A stretch of 64,000 bases of DNA from Sapria himalayana (taxonomy: Eukaryota; Streptophyta; Magnoliopsida; Malpighiales; Rafflesiaceae), in the NCBI GenBank assembly GCA_029783825.1, contig JAREIK010000502.1, positions 224,396-288,395 of the forward strand, written 5' to 3'. Position numbers and translations under genes: made by a program. This document shows positions 36,584 through 50,799 of this stretch, in pieces. Under the pieces are notes generated by a model, which was given only the letters and a program-made list of their open reading frames with translations, was not told the DNA's origin and did no database searches. Position 1 is the first letter of the stretch, and each line of letters opens with the position of its first letter.

Positions 36584-39171
36584 TAAATATATAAATAGAA
36601 AGATATGTAGATAAATAAATAGATAGATAGATAGATAAATATATAGATGGACATATAGAGAGACAGATAGATAGACAAGTAGATACATAGATAGGCAGAT
36701 AGATTGATTGATTGATAAATAGATAAATAGTGTGACATACAAATAATTAAAAAGATATATAAATAAATAGAAATAAAGATATACAGATAAAGAGACATAT
36801 AGATAGATAGATAGAAAAATAAATAGATATACAGAGAGACAGATAGATAGATATATAGATAGATAGAGAGATATACATATTGATAAATGGATTGAAAGTT
36901 AGTTTGATAGATTGATTGATTGACTGATTTATTGATAAATTGATAAATAAATTGATAGAAATTAGATATACAAATTGATAGACAATTAAAAACACAAATT
37001 GATAAATAGATAAATATATAAATATATAGTTAGATATATAGATAGATAAAGAGATAGATAGATAGATATATAGATTGATAGATAGTCAGATAATTAGATA
37101 GAAAAATAAAAATAATATTAGCTCGATAGATTTAAAATTAGATAGACATATATATAGATAGATAGATAGATTAAAAAATAAATAAATAGATAAAAATTAA
37201 AATAGATAGATAGAAAGTTAGACATAAAGATATTCAAATAGTTATACAAATAAATTAATAGAAAGATATATAGAAAGAAAGAAAGATAGATAATTGACAT
37301 ATAGATAGACATATAGAAGGATAGAGAGACAGATAGACAGACAGATAGACAGATATATAGATAGATAGACAAATAAATAGATAGATAAAAATATAGACAT
37401 ATAAATAGACAGATAAACAGATAGACATATAGATAGATAGAATGATATACATATAGATACACAGATAAATAGAAAGATAGATAGACATATAGATATACAT
37501 ATAGATAGACAGATAGATAGACACATAGATACACACCTAGATAGACAGAGAGATTGATAAATAGATAGAAACCTAGATTGAAAAATAAATATATTTAAAA
37601 ATAGATAGATGGATAGACACATAGATAGATAGATAGATAGATAGACAAATAGTTTGATCGACAAAAAGATGGAACAATAGATTGACAGATAGATAGACAA
37701 ATAGATATACAGATAGAAAGAAAGAAAGATAGATAAGAAATAGATAGATAGACAAGTAGATAGGCAGATAGATATATATAGTTAGAAACATAGAAAGATA
37801 AATAGATAGATAGGCAAATAGACACAAATATTAAGATGGATAGATAGATAATTAGATAGACAGACAGATAGATTGGCATGCAGTAAATTAGTTATTTACT
37901 ACCTGATATTTAGATAGGCAGATAGATAGACAAATAGTTAGATAGACAGAAAGACAAATAGATAGATAGACAAACAGACACACAAATAGTGGCCAAATAG
38001 ATAGATAGTCAGATATACAGACAGATAGATGCGCATGCAATTAGGTCGGCAGACAATTAGGCATGGAGGCAAGATAGACAGATAGGCAGACAAAATATAA
38101 GCATATAGATAGACAAACAAACAAACAGAGAGATAGACAAACATATAGATAGATAGATAGACAAACAGATAAATAGATGGATAATTTGATACACAAATTT
38201 ATAGACACATAGATAGATAGATTATTAGATAGATAGATAAAAAGATAGAAAGATCGATAGATAGATAAACATATAGATAGATATGTTGATAGATATACAA
38301 ATGGATAAATAGATAATAAAATAAAATGATATAACGATTAATGACATATTGATAGAAAGTTTGACAGACACATTAATAGATAGATTGATAGATATATAGA
38401 TAGACTAATAGATACACTTATTGATAGACAGATTGATAGACAAATTGAAAGAAAGAAAGATAGACAGATTGATAGATAGATTGATAGACAGATTGATAGA
38501 GAGAGAAATAGATAGACAAGTTGATAGAATGATAGATAGAAAGATAGATTAACAAATAGATAGATAGATAGATCGATAGATTTTTATACAAATAGATAGA
38601 CAGACAGACAGATAGATAGATAGAAAGATAGACACACAAATAAATTGAAAGAAAGAAAGATAGATAGATAAATACATAAAAAGATTGATAGTTAGATTGA
38701 TCAATAGATAGATATATAGATAGAAAGATAGACTAAAAGAAAGATAGATTAAAAGATTTATAGACAAATTCATAGACAGACTGATAGACACATTGAATTA
38801 TATATTGATATAAGATTGATAGATAGAATTATAGACTAATAAATAGACAAATAGATAAATTGTTTGATAGATAGATTGATAGACTAATTAAAAGATATAT
38901 AGATAGACATATTTATAGCCTAATAGATATACAAAAAATAGATAGACAAATAAATAATTTAATTGACAGATTATTCAACAAAAAGATAGATAGATAGTTA
39001 AATAGATAGAAAAATAGAAAGATCGATAGATATAAAGAAATATAGATAGAGAGATATATAGATAGATAGATAGGTTAATAGATAGGGAGATAGATTGTAG
39101 AGAGAAATAGATAGTTAGATAAAAAATAGGTAGATAGATAGATAGATAGAAAGACAGAAAGATAGAAAGAC

Positions 39172-39202
<31 letters not shown>

Positions 39203-42200
39203 CAAATAGTTAGAAATATAGATAGATAAAGAGATAGATTGATAAAGAAATAAATAGATAGATAGATATAATGAAAGATAAAAAGATAAACATATTGATA
39301 GAAAGATAGGCAGGCATGCAGACAGATAGACAAATAGATAGATAGATAGATAAAAAGATATATAGATAGATAGTCAGATAAATACATAGATAGCTAGACA
39401 AATAAAAAGATAGATAGCTAGACAGATAGATCGTAATAGATATAGACAAATAAAAGGATAGATAGTTATATAGATAGATTGATAGATAGATAGAATGATA
39501 GATATATAGATAGATAGATATATAGACAGACAGATAGATAGATAAAAACTTAGGGAGATAGACATAAAGATTGATTGATCGATAGATATACAGATATATA
39601 GAGAGATAGATAGATAGACAACTAGATAGACAGATAGATAGTTAGTTATAAAGATAGATATTAAGATATATTGATAGATAGTTATAAAGATAGATATTAA
39701 GACAGACAGACAGATAGATAGATAGATAAATTGATAATCATATAGAAAGACAAATATATAGATAGACAGATAGATAAATAGTGAGATAGAGAGACATGTA
39801 GATAGACATACAGATAGAAAGATAGATAGACAAATAAGCAACCTGGTTGGAATGTAGACAATCATGTAGGTAGAAAGATAGAAAAATAGAGAGATAGATA
39901 GATAAAGAGATAGATAAATAAAAAGGCAACCAAACAAAAATACAAAGAGGCAAACTGATAGAAAGACAAATAAATAGATAGATAGATAGTTTAATAGACT
40001 AATAGAGAAATATTTATACACATAAATATAGATTGATTGATATAGAAATAGTTAGATTGATAGATAAATAGATAAATAGCCAAATAAATATATAGACAAA
40101 TTGATAGATAGTTAGATAGACAGATAGATAGACAGATAGATAGACAGATAGATAGAAAGATAGATAGACATATTGTTAGACATAATGATACAAAGATAGA
40201 TTAATTGATAGACATATTGATAAAAAGATTGATAAATAGATTGATAGATAAATTATTAGATATATTGATAGAGATATAGATAGTTAGATAGATAGATAGA
40301 TAAATATAAACATAGAGAAATAGATACACATATAGTTTGATACTTTGATTGATAGATTATTAGACATATAGATTATTGATAGATAATTAGTTGGATACAT
40401 AAACAGTTAAATCGGTAGATAGGTAAATAGATAGATATATATATTAATATGTAGATAGAAAGATTGAAAGATAGATATAAAAAAAGATAGATAGATAGAT
40501 AATTAGATAGATAGATATATAGACAAGAAGATAGATAGATTGATCGATTGATCATTAGACAGATAGATAGACAGAAAAATAAAAATATAGATATATAGCT
40601 AGATACAAAGATAGATTAATTAATAGATAGATAGACACAAATATAAATAAATAGATAGATTGATATACAAAAAGATAGACAAGTAGATATACATATAGAT
40701 AGATTGAGAGATAGATAGACAAAAAGATACAAAGATAGATATATAAATAGATAAACAAGTAGATAGACAGATATATAGATAAATAGATATATAGATAGAC
40801 AGAAATATAGATAAACTGATAAAAAGAACAATATATAGATAGACAGGAAAACAGACAGGCAGATATACACACAAATTGAAAGCTAGATAGGCAGGTAGCT
40901 AGGTTGGAAGATAGTTAGGCAGGTAGGCATATAGACAGACAAAATGTAGATATATAGATAGATAGATAAATAGATAGAAAGTCAAATAAACATATAAAAA
41001 GATAGATAGACAAACAATAGAAAGACAAATAAATATCTATATAGATAGTTTATAGACAAATTGATAGACAGACTTATATAAAGAAGGATATATTGATTGA
41101 TTGATAGAAAACAGATAGATAGACAGCTTGATAGATAGATTAATAGACAGATTGATAGACATATGTATTCATAGATTGAAAGATAGATTTATAGACATCT
41201 TGTTAGATTATTTGATATACAGATTGATAAATAGATGGATATATAGATAGATAGATAGTAGATTTATTGATTGATTGAAAAGCAAAGAGATAGAAAAATA
41301 TATAGACATATGGATAGACTAATAGTTAGATAGATTATTAGACTAATAGATAGACAAATAGATAGAGAGACAGATAGAAAGATAGATAGATAAATATACA
41401 AATAGAATGATATAGTGATAGGTAGATAGATAGATAGAAATATAGATAGATAAATAGATAAATAGATAAACAAATAGATAGACAGATAATAATATAAATA
41501 GTTAAATAAATAGTTAGAAAAACAAATAGAAAAGTAGATAAACAGATAAATAGATAGATAGATATACATTTAGATAGATAGATAGATAAATAGATAAACA
41601 AATATATAGATAGTTGGATAGAAAGCCAAATAGATAGATAGATAGGTAGATAGATAGACATACATACAGACAAATAGATAGATAGGCAGCTATCCAGGTA
41701 GAATAGATAGTTAGGTAGGTTTTCAATTAGACGGAAAAATAAATGGATAGACAGATAGATAGGTATATAGAATGATAGACAAACAAACAAATAGAAAGAT
41801 AGACAGACAACAAAAAGACAAATAGACATTGAATAGACAAATTGATAGATAGATTAAAGGACAAATTTATAGACAAAAAAATAAATAGATAGATAGATAG
41901 TTAGATAGACAGATTGATTCATTGATTCATTGACATAATGATAGACTGATTGATAGTCTAAGAGAGAGAGATAGATATATTGATAGACAAATTGATAGAT
42001 ATATTAATAAATAAATGGATAGATAGATAGATAAATAGATAGAAAGATAGATAGACAAATAGATAGATTGATTGATAGACAAATAGATAAACAGATAAAT
42101 AGACAAATAGATAGACATATTATTAGAAAAAGAGATAGATAGATAGACAGACAGATAGACAGGTAGATAGATAGATAGATAAATAGATAGATAGATAGAT

Positions 42201-45200
42201 AGTTTGATAGACAAATAGATATATAAATATATAGATAGGTATATAGATAAATATAAAGATGGATAGATAGACAGATAGATAGATACATAGATAGACTGAT
42301 AGAGAGATAGATTGATAGACACATATATAGACATATAGATTAACAAATAGATATACAAGTAGATAGATAGATAAATAGACAGACAGATAGATAGATAGAT
42401 AGACAAATAGATATATAGATACATAGATAGATATACATACAAAAAGATAGAAAGAAATATAAACAGATAAAAAGATAGATATACAGATAGATAGATATAT
42501 AGATAGATAGAGAGATAGAAAGTTAGACAAATAGAAAGATAGACAGATTAATAGATAGATTGATAGACATACTGATAGATGGATTGAAAGATAGTTTGAT
42601 TGATAGATTGATAGAAAGATTAATAGAAAATGGATAGACAAAATTATAGGCAATTAGATAAGCAGATTGATAGATGGATAGATAGATAAATAAATATATA
42701 GATAGATATAATGGGATATCGAGAGATAGATAGATCGATATAAGATAGATAGATAGTCAGATTATTAGATAGATAGAAGATAAAAATATTATAAGATAGA
42801 TAGATTTATAAATAGATAGACAAATAGATAGAAATCTATATAGATAGATAGATAGCAGATGAATAGATAGATAGATAGATAAGAAATAGATAAATAGATT
42901 GAAAAAAATATAGATAAGTAGATAAATAGATGGAAAGATATAGTGACATAAAGATAGTCAGATAGTAAGATAAATAGATAGATAGGTATATAGATAGATA
43001 GATAGAAAGATAGATAGATATATAAAAAGATAGAATGATAAATAGACAGATATATAGATAGATATATAGGTATATGTATATAGACATATAGATATACTGA
43101 AAGATAGAATGATAGATAGAGATAGAGATAGATAGATCGATAAACAGATAGTTGACACATAGATTGACACATTGATAGACAGAGAGATTGACATATATAT
43201 AAATAAGTAGATTAACATATAAATAGATAGAAAGAAAGATAGACACATAGATCGATAGATAGATAGATAGACACAAAGATATTCAGATAGATAGATAGAT
43301 TGATTGAAAGATAAATAGATAGATAAGTAAATAGGCAGATATATAAATTATTAGATAGATATATAGATAGACAGATAGATAGAAAGATAGTTAGAGGGAA
43401 AATAGACAAACATACAGATAGACAAATTGACACACAAATAGATAGAAAGATAGATAGTTAATTAGATTGATAGAGACATAGATTGCGAGGAGTTAGGTAG
43501 GTAGTATATTACATTTGTAGGTAGATAAAACATTGAAAGACAAACAAATAGGCAGATAGAAAAACAAACAAATAGGTAGATAGAAAAACAAACAAATAAA
43601 GAGATAGACAAACAGATAGATAGATAGGTAAATAGTCATAAAGATAGATAGCTAGTTAATACATAGATTAATAGACACATATAGATAGATTGATAGTGAG
43701 ATAGATAGACATATAGATATATATATAGTTAGACAAATAGATAGACAGATTGATAGATAGAATTAAAAATATTGATAAAATAGTGATAGACAAATTGATA
43801 GAGAGATTATGAGATAGAATGATAGATAGATAAATAAATAGATAGACAGATAGATAATTATTTAGATAAATAGATAGATAGATATATAGTTAGATTGATG
43901 GATAAATAGATAGATAAATAGATAAATAGATCAATTTACATATTATTATATAGAAACTTAGATAGATATATAAATAGATAGATAGAAAGGTAGATAGACA
44001 GACAGACACACAGATAGATAGATAGATAGATAGATATATATATATATATATATTTAGACAAATAGATAGACATATAGATAGACATATAGATAGATTTAGA
44101 GATAGATTCATAGATAGACTGATAAAAATATAGACAGATAGACAAATAGATAGATATATAGATAGGTAGACAGATAGATATACATATAGATAGATAGATA
44201 GATATATAGACAGATAGATATATATATAGACAGATCAATAGAAAAATAGAAAGATAGATAGATAAATAGATAGACAGATAAAAGATAGAAAGATTGACAA
44301 GAAGATATGCATATTAATAGATTGATAGATAGATATATAGATAGACAGATAGGTAGACATACAGTTTGACAGATAGAAAGACAGGCAGATAGATATACAA
44401 ATAGACACATAATAGATATATAAAATAGATAGATAGATAGTTAGTTATATAGGTAGACAAACAAATAAGCATGCATATAGAAAGATATTCAGACAAAAAA
44501 TTAGCAGATAGATAGACTTACAAACTAATAGAAAAACAAATAGACAGATAGATATACCAATAGAGAGAATGAAATATTATTTTATACATAGATTTATAGA
44601 CACATAGATAGACAGATTGATATAAAGTTAGATAGATAGATAGATAGATAGACAAATAGATAGATAGATAGATATATAGATAGACAGACAGATAGATATA
44701 TTTATAGATATACAAATACATAAAAAGATTGATAGATAGAATGATAAAAAGATTGATTGACATATTGATAGATAGATTGATAGATAGATTGATAGATTGA
44801 TTCATAAATAGATATATAAATAAATAGACAGAATAAATATATAGAAAGATATATAGATAGATGAAAAGATAGATAGATAGATAGACAAGAATATAGAGAG
44901 ATAGATAGATAGATAGATAAATACATAGATAGATAGATAGACAAACAGATAGATAGATAGATAGACAAAAAGATTGAAAAATAAATAGATAAAAAAATAA
45001 ATAGACAGAAAGATAGATATATAGATAGATACACAAATAGATAGATAGACAAAAGGACATATAAACAAACAAATAGATATAAAAACTGATAGTTTTACAG
45101 ACAGACAAATTGATAAATAGATTGATACACATAAAGATAGATAGATAAATAAATTGATAAATTGATAAATAGATTTATAGACAGATAGTTAGACAAATAA

Positions 45201-45564
45201 ATAAATAGATAGATGGATGGATTAATAGAAAGATAGATGGATTAAAAGAAAGATTGATAGACGGATTGATATTTAGATTGAAAAAAGATTGATAGACAGA
45301 TAGATATATTGATTGATAGTAAGACAGATAGATTGATATATATAAAGACAGATAGACAGACAGATAGATAGATAGATAGATTGATTGATTATCAAATTGA
45401 TATATATATCAATAGATAGACAAATACATAGACACATAGATAGATAGATAGAAATAGAAAGACAAACAGATAGATAGATAGAAAGACATATAGATAGACA
45501 GATAAATAAATAGATAGATAAAAATATAAACAGATAGATAAACCAAAAGATAGACAGATAAATA

Positions 45565-45603
<39 letters not shown>

Positions 45604-46191
45604 ATATACAGATAGACAAATAGATAGATAGATATATATATATATACACACATATACATTCAGATATATAGACAGATTGATTGCCAAATAGATAGTTAAA
45701 AATAGATAAATAGATAGATAAATATATAGATAGATAAATAAATAGATAGTCATATAGATAGACTACAAGATAAACAAATAGATAGATAGATACATAAGAC
45801 TGATCGATAGACATATAAATAGATAGATAGATTGATAAATAGAGAGGTAGATAGACAGATGAATAGAAAGATAGATAGATACACAGACAGAAAGACTAAT
45901 AGAAAGACAGATTGACATACAAATAGATTAATAGATAGATAGACAAATAGATAGGCATCCAAATAGACATACAGAAAGATAAGTTGATTGATAGACAGAT
46001 AGATATAGAGATACATCGATAGATAGATAGACAGATGTATATATAGATTGATAGATCGATTGATAGACAACTTGATAGAAGGCATATGATAGATAGATAG
46101 ATAAATAGATATATTGATATAAAGATAGATAGATATGGAGACTGATAGATAGATAGATAGAAACTTAGATAGAGACAAATAACACTACAAG

Positions 46192-46690
46192 AAAAGCCCA
46201 AATAACTAGTGAAAATTCTCTAGCTATATGGGCTTTTTTCGTCGCTAAAATAGAATAATGACGGAATACTGATGAAATTTATCCCAAGCTAAAAAGTTTT
46301 ACACAAAATATTAACAATAAAATATAATTTCCTAGCTAATTTTCTAATGATAGAATTTCCTTAGCTAATCTTTTTTTCCCTAGCTAATTTTATCCTAATT
46401 AAGAATAGTAATTAATATTTTCGATTGAATATATACAAATAATTCTATATCTAAATTAATGATGAAAAATTATCTAGTTATTTTTATTTTAACGTTATTT
46501 TTACAATTTTTTTTACAAAAAAAATTGATTACATATTTTTAAATTTTTATATTAAATTAAATAAAAACATATACTATAAACAATTTTTTATGATTAACAA
46601 AAAGCAAAAGTAGTTCAAAAATTTTTTTGATACAATTGTTAAATAGTTAAAACAAAAACATAACATAGGTATATAATCATTTAAAACTAT
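46192..46690 (+). mobile_element. CACTA end (right type)
   Basis: CACTACAAGAAAAGCCCAAAT starts within a base or so of 46191, directly after the GATA tract. It is followed by subterminal TTCTCTAGCTA, CCTAGCTAATTTT and TTCGTCGCTAAAA words to 46400, then the AT-rich zone with ACTATAAACAATTTTTTATG, as in 59560-59700. The opposite terminus was not found downstream. Confidence 0.8.
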
Positions 46691-46815
46691 ATCATCCTCC
46701 TCATAATTAATGATGCATTTATGCTAGGCTCTCCTATGTGGTTTCTCTACCGGAACTCTATTTGCTAGCTGTCTCTTTAAGGCCACTAACTGTGACTCCA
46801 TATAGGACATCTGCT
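46690..46815 (-). pseudogene. C-terminal piece of Transposase_24-type gene
   Basis: The minus strand reads SYMESQLVALKRQLANRVPV and ends near NYEEDD. It matches the tail of the gene at 22440-24438 (YMGSQLAALTRQIA) in sequence and in position relative to the CACTA right end. Upstream exons are absent; at 46860 the sequence changes to something unrelated. Confidence 0.65.
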
Positions 46816-46979
46816 ATTGTATTACATTTGGTACTACTCAGAAAAATTATTTTGAACTTCCACAACAACATATTTATCAACAATGAAATCATGAAAAAAG
46901 CCAAATATTATAAACGAATGACAGTCACACTCTAAACACAAACCAAAAGCAAACACATGTGAATGAAAATATTACTTAA

Positions 46980-47575
46980 TTTCTAGATGTGTTGGTTGAC
47001 CAAATCCAGCAGCTAAAGCATCTACAACAAGTTTATCTCCCAATTTCCAAGCACTTTACCAATTCCTTTTCATTCTTTTCAGGGGCTGCATATACAAAAT
47101 ATAACTTATTATCGAGCATGTTCTAGTGCTTGATCAATGCTTCCTCTACAAATGCAGATAGAGGCTTAGATTTTTTACCGAGAAGATGATGAAGTAAATT
47201 TATGAAAAAATAATCAAGAGAGAAAACTTATCAAACAAAATAATAAACCATAAAAATAATTAAATAATATGGTGTAGCCAGAAAAAGTAATTAGAAATAA
47301 ATACAAAAACGAGAACTAGCATTCAATGAGAAATTGAAACATGTAGTTTTTCTCGGAGATGGGTTCCCATGTTTGATCCAACATCATATTCTTCTCTTCA
47401 ATATTAAGGATCAAGACACTCACTGGAGCCTCTAAACGTATAACACCAACCTCATTAGCTAACTCATTTTATTATAATAGACACCACACTTATCTGTCTT
47501 ATTTTCCCTAATGAAGATGAATATTTTTTTCACCTTATCCAACAACTCAAACCAAGCAAAATCAGATGATGCCAT
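46980..47575 (-). pseudogene. Unidentified exon-like gene fragment
   Basis: From the ATG at 47575 the minus strand reads MASSDFAWFELLDKVKKIFI, FIRENKTDKCGVYYNKM, then in a shifted frame ELANEVGVIRLEAPVSVLIL and WEPISEKNYMFQFLIE. After a non-coding gap come KSKPLSAFVEEALIKH, MLDNKLYFVYAAPEKNEKEL and, shifted again, KLVVDALAAGFGQPTHLE near 47000. Composition and conserved-looking phrasing argue for a real plant gene with at least two exons, now broken by small indels. I do not recognise the family. It lies next to the CACTA end, so capture or simple insertion nearby are both possible. Confidence 0.5.
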
Positions 47576-47589
47576 CAATTGAATTAATA

Positions 47590-49726
47590 CAAAAAATGAT
47601 ACACAAATTGATTATCAACTTATTTTTTTTAAACAAGCTTACTAACACGTGGAAATAATAGACACTTGATGTGAGGTGATAACAAAGAGAAGCAGTAAAC
47701 CCAAATGAGAATTAGCTGAACAAAGAACTGGACCAAAATGGAAGAAAAAGAAGGGAGCTTAGCCTATCCATCATGCACCCTTGTTGTTGTAGTTGAGCAA
47801 CATCACCAATATCAAAATGGCCACCTTAATAAACAAACAAATACCAGCAACATGCACCACAACTAGAAGGTGGGCTATAGTAATTTGTGTTGGCTCATAG
47901 TAAAGGAAGTAACCTGATATTCTTCTAGTCTCATCTGGCTCTCCTCTTCTTGGTGCACGCTCAAACTACATCAATTTTAAGGGCACCCTTCTAGGTTTTG
48001 TAATTTCTAACACATATATATCCATACATCTAATATCATGTTAACAATTAAAAAAATAATAAACACTCGATAATCAAAATGTCATACAACTAAAATTCTT
48101 ATATAATGGACAAAAATAATTAGTACAGCTCAAATTGAGTAATCTCATCAAAAGTATCCAAAATAAAAAAATTCAACAAAAATAGTATATTCTCTCAACA
48201 CATGTTCATATATAAATCTCTATCTCCTTAAATGTCATTATATTTTACATTTTCAAAAGACTAAATCGACTCTCTTATAAATAACAAATTATGATGGATT
48301 TACTATCAAAACTAAGAGGAGCTAAAATAAAGTGTAAGTGAGAAACAAGTGCAAAATATTCATCAACCTCGAAATAGATCTCAATCTTTCATAGATTTTT
48401 CACTTATCTAAGTATATTAAATACAACATTATATAAATTTATTATAAAAAATTTATTAAACTAATTATACAGATAATATATGTAATATAAAATTAGATAA
48501 TTACAAGATATTTGAACTTTTTTATGATACTCACATATCTAATAGATTCAAAATTATATCTTTGGTGAAATAGAGTTAATTTTTTATGAGCATATGTTAT
48601 CTTTATTCCAAAAAAAATATACAAATATACAAAAGTCTTACATTTCAACTTTCATAGAAATGAAATATTAATAAGATTCAAATGTAATAACTTTAAGGGA
48701 AAACAATTGCATAGAATGTATCAATCTATGCTCATGAAAAATAGATCAATAATATAAAGCTTTTCATAGGTAAAAACAAAACTTATCTTGTAAATAAAAA
48801 TAATCAAGTAATTATTTTATATGAACCTCATCAGAATTATCATAAACAATATTTATTCACAACAAATTATAATAAGAACCTATAAGAGGTAATTAAAGAA
48901 AGAGGAAATCAAAATAAGATCATTTTAACTAATAGATAAAAAAATTAAAATAACAAAACTCATGTATCAATGTATAATACTTCACCAGGAAGAAAGCCAT
49001 TAGTTGAACTTCATTCTCATCAAAATTATACTTGGTATTGAATAATTATAAAAACTAATCATAAGCATTAAAACAAAAATAATTATCCAATACTTTTGAG
49101 TGATGATAATTATATCATTTATTATGACTTGTCATTCTAAATGAGAAAGTGTCTCAAACAAGTGTTTAATATGGCTTCAAATGAAAAAGAAAAAAATATT
49201 AATACACAAAATAAATAAATATGAATAAAAAAGTATTCCATCAAGTGGAAGTTAATACTAAAATGTATTTGTTTATTTTGGAAAATATTCAAAAGATAAT
49301 ATCAAAAGTGTCAATTGAATTGACTATTTTTTTAGTCATAATCAATAAAACAGTGAAAAAGCTGAGTATGTCAAGAGATTTTTCACTAAGGAGCTTAGCA
49401 TATGTGAATTTAAATTTTCCACGGATGAGTGGAAATCTCTTGATTTTGATAACTCTATTTCTTCAAATATTAGTGCGAAATTTAAAAAGGCATCTGAAGT
49501 ATAAAGGAATCACATAATAAAAAAATTCTTCAATCTTTCAAAACCTCAATTTAACTTCTTGCAAGGCGACCAAAGTGGGTAACTATTATATAAATCATGT
49601 AATATTGGAGTACTTGATCTTTAAAGATTGTTTCATTCAATGGGTTAGGGGTGAATCTTTCGTGAAGGGAGGGCAGATGAGAAGAAAAAGAAAAGATAAA
49701 TTAATTTTCATTAATTTACGAAAACT

Positions 49727-49762
<36 letters not shown>

Positions 49763-50215
49763 AGTAAAAATAAATATAATATGATTGAGAGAGTTCACAT
49801 GTCAGGTGCTCTCCTACAATGTAACAAGAAAGACAATAAATAAATAAAATAAATATAGACACCAAATAAATAAAATAAATATAGACACCAAATTAAATCT
49901 CATCTATCTCCTTCATGATATTGCATACATGCATTGAAAATCAAAATTAGAAGATATGAAAAAAACTTACAATCCTCCAAGTGTATTTATGATGATGTTT
50001 ACAATAATTTCACTAATACATATATTCACTAATAACATGTCGAATTGTCTAAATATCAAATTAAAATATAATCAACTATGAATTGATAAACATAACATCT
50101 CCAAAAAGTAACTAATATACTAAATCACACAAGTAACTAATAACATAACTCTTTGCACTGAAGCTAGAATCAACAATATGCCCAAATACTATATCTTAGA
50201 ATTGTGTTCATATTA
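47590..50215. other. No gene recognised
   Basis: 47590-48000 is less AT-rich and could be 5' flank or another exon of the preceding fragment, but no frame persists. The rest is AT-rich with scattered stops; a TA run lies at 49729-49762. The open frame at 49221-49517 has no family resemblance. Confidence 0.5.
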
Positions 50216-50220
50216 GTGTA

Positions 50221-50460
50221 TGTTGGAAAATCTAATATGTAACTAAAAATACTCTGAATGCAAATAATATTTGATCTGGTTTGTTGTGATTTACAATTGT
50301 TTTTTTCTTTTATTTTATTTTTTTCTTGCATATGTATAAGAGCATTAAACCTATGAGATATCATAATTTGATTAGTCCCATATATAAGGGATTAGCTTAG
50401 ACACATTTTGATATGTGATTTTTCAAATACTCTTCTTTTATTTTGCATTGTTTCTCAACA
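50221..50460 (+). mobile_element. Copia-type LTR (about 240 bp)
   Basis: Starts TGTTGGAAAATC and ends TTTCTCAACA, so it has the TG...CA borders with TGTTG/CAACA inverted ends. It is followed directly by a sequence like a tRNA-Met primer-binding site. No gag-pol frame follows, so this is a remnant. Confidence 0.6.
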
Positions 50461-50790
50461 TAGTATCAAAGCCAAAATTTTATAGAATACAAATTCATTA
50501 GTGAGTAGCTTGCATTTTGAATGTGTAGAAACATTTAATATTTTATTACAATATAACAAAAAATAATTTTTGAAATTATATGATAAAAAGTTGGACATAT
50601 TTCTCAAATACTCTTCTTTTATTTTGCATTGTTTCAAAACATGGTATCAATACAAAAATCTTATAGAATACAAATTTTTGAGTGTGTGGCTTGAATTTTG
50701 AATGTGCAAACACTTTTAATATTTTATTACAATATAACAAAAGTTTATTTTTGAAAGTATATGATAAAAAAGTTGGATATATTTCTCACT
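50424..50790 (+). repeat. 181-bp direct duplication of LTR end and leader
   Basis: CAAATACTCTTCTTTTATTT occurs at 50424 and 50605. Both copies contain the LTR end, the primer-site region (TGGTATCAATAC in the second) and the following ATTTTGAATGTG leader. Confidence 0.85.
50461..50473 (+). other. Primer-binding site, tRNA-iMet type
   Basis: TAGTATCAAAGCC differs at two positions from the TGGTATCAGAGCC site used by plant copia elements for initiator methionine tRNA. It sits immediately after the LTR end. Confidence 0.6.
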
Positions 50791-50799
50791 AAAATATAA

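Larger units (their letters stand above)
35570..46191 (-). repeat. Degenerate (GATA)n macro-tract, 10.6 kb
   Basis: Continuous GATA/TAGA with variants (GACA, AATA, GATT, AAAG). Polarity is constant throughout. GC-richer landmark patches (for example GGCAGATAGGCTGCCAGTGA near 36084) recur near 37880-38070, 39840, 40890, 41690, 43490 and 44450. Most are followed within about 100 bp by ACAAACAAACAAATAG-like words (36180, 38113, 41778, 43550). AATAGATAGACATATTATTA occurs at both about 36465 and 42107. These suggest an old higher-order unit, roughly 0.8-1 kb, now diverged. Confidence 0.9.

Noticed and set aside
35569..46191. The two CACTA ends around the GATA tract as one element carrying the tract as cargo
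   Set aside because: The termini point toward the tract, not away from it, and adjoining triplets differ, so the tract is outside both elements.
35505..46201. Dozens of Tyr-Leu-Ser-Ile-rich frames on the minus strand, up to about 215 codons
   Set aside because: Same artefact on the complementary strand of the GATA tract.
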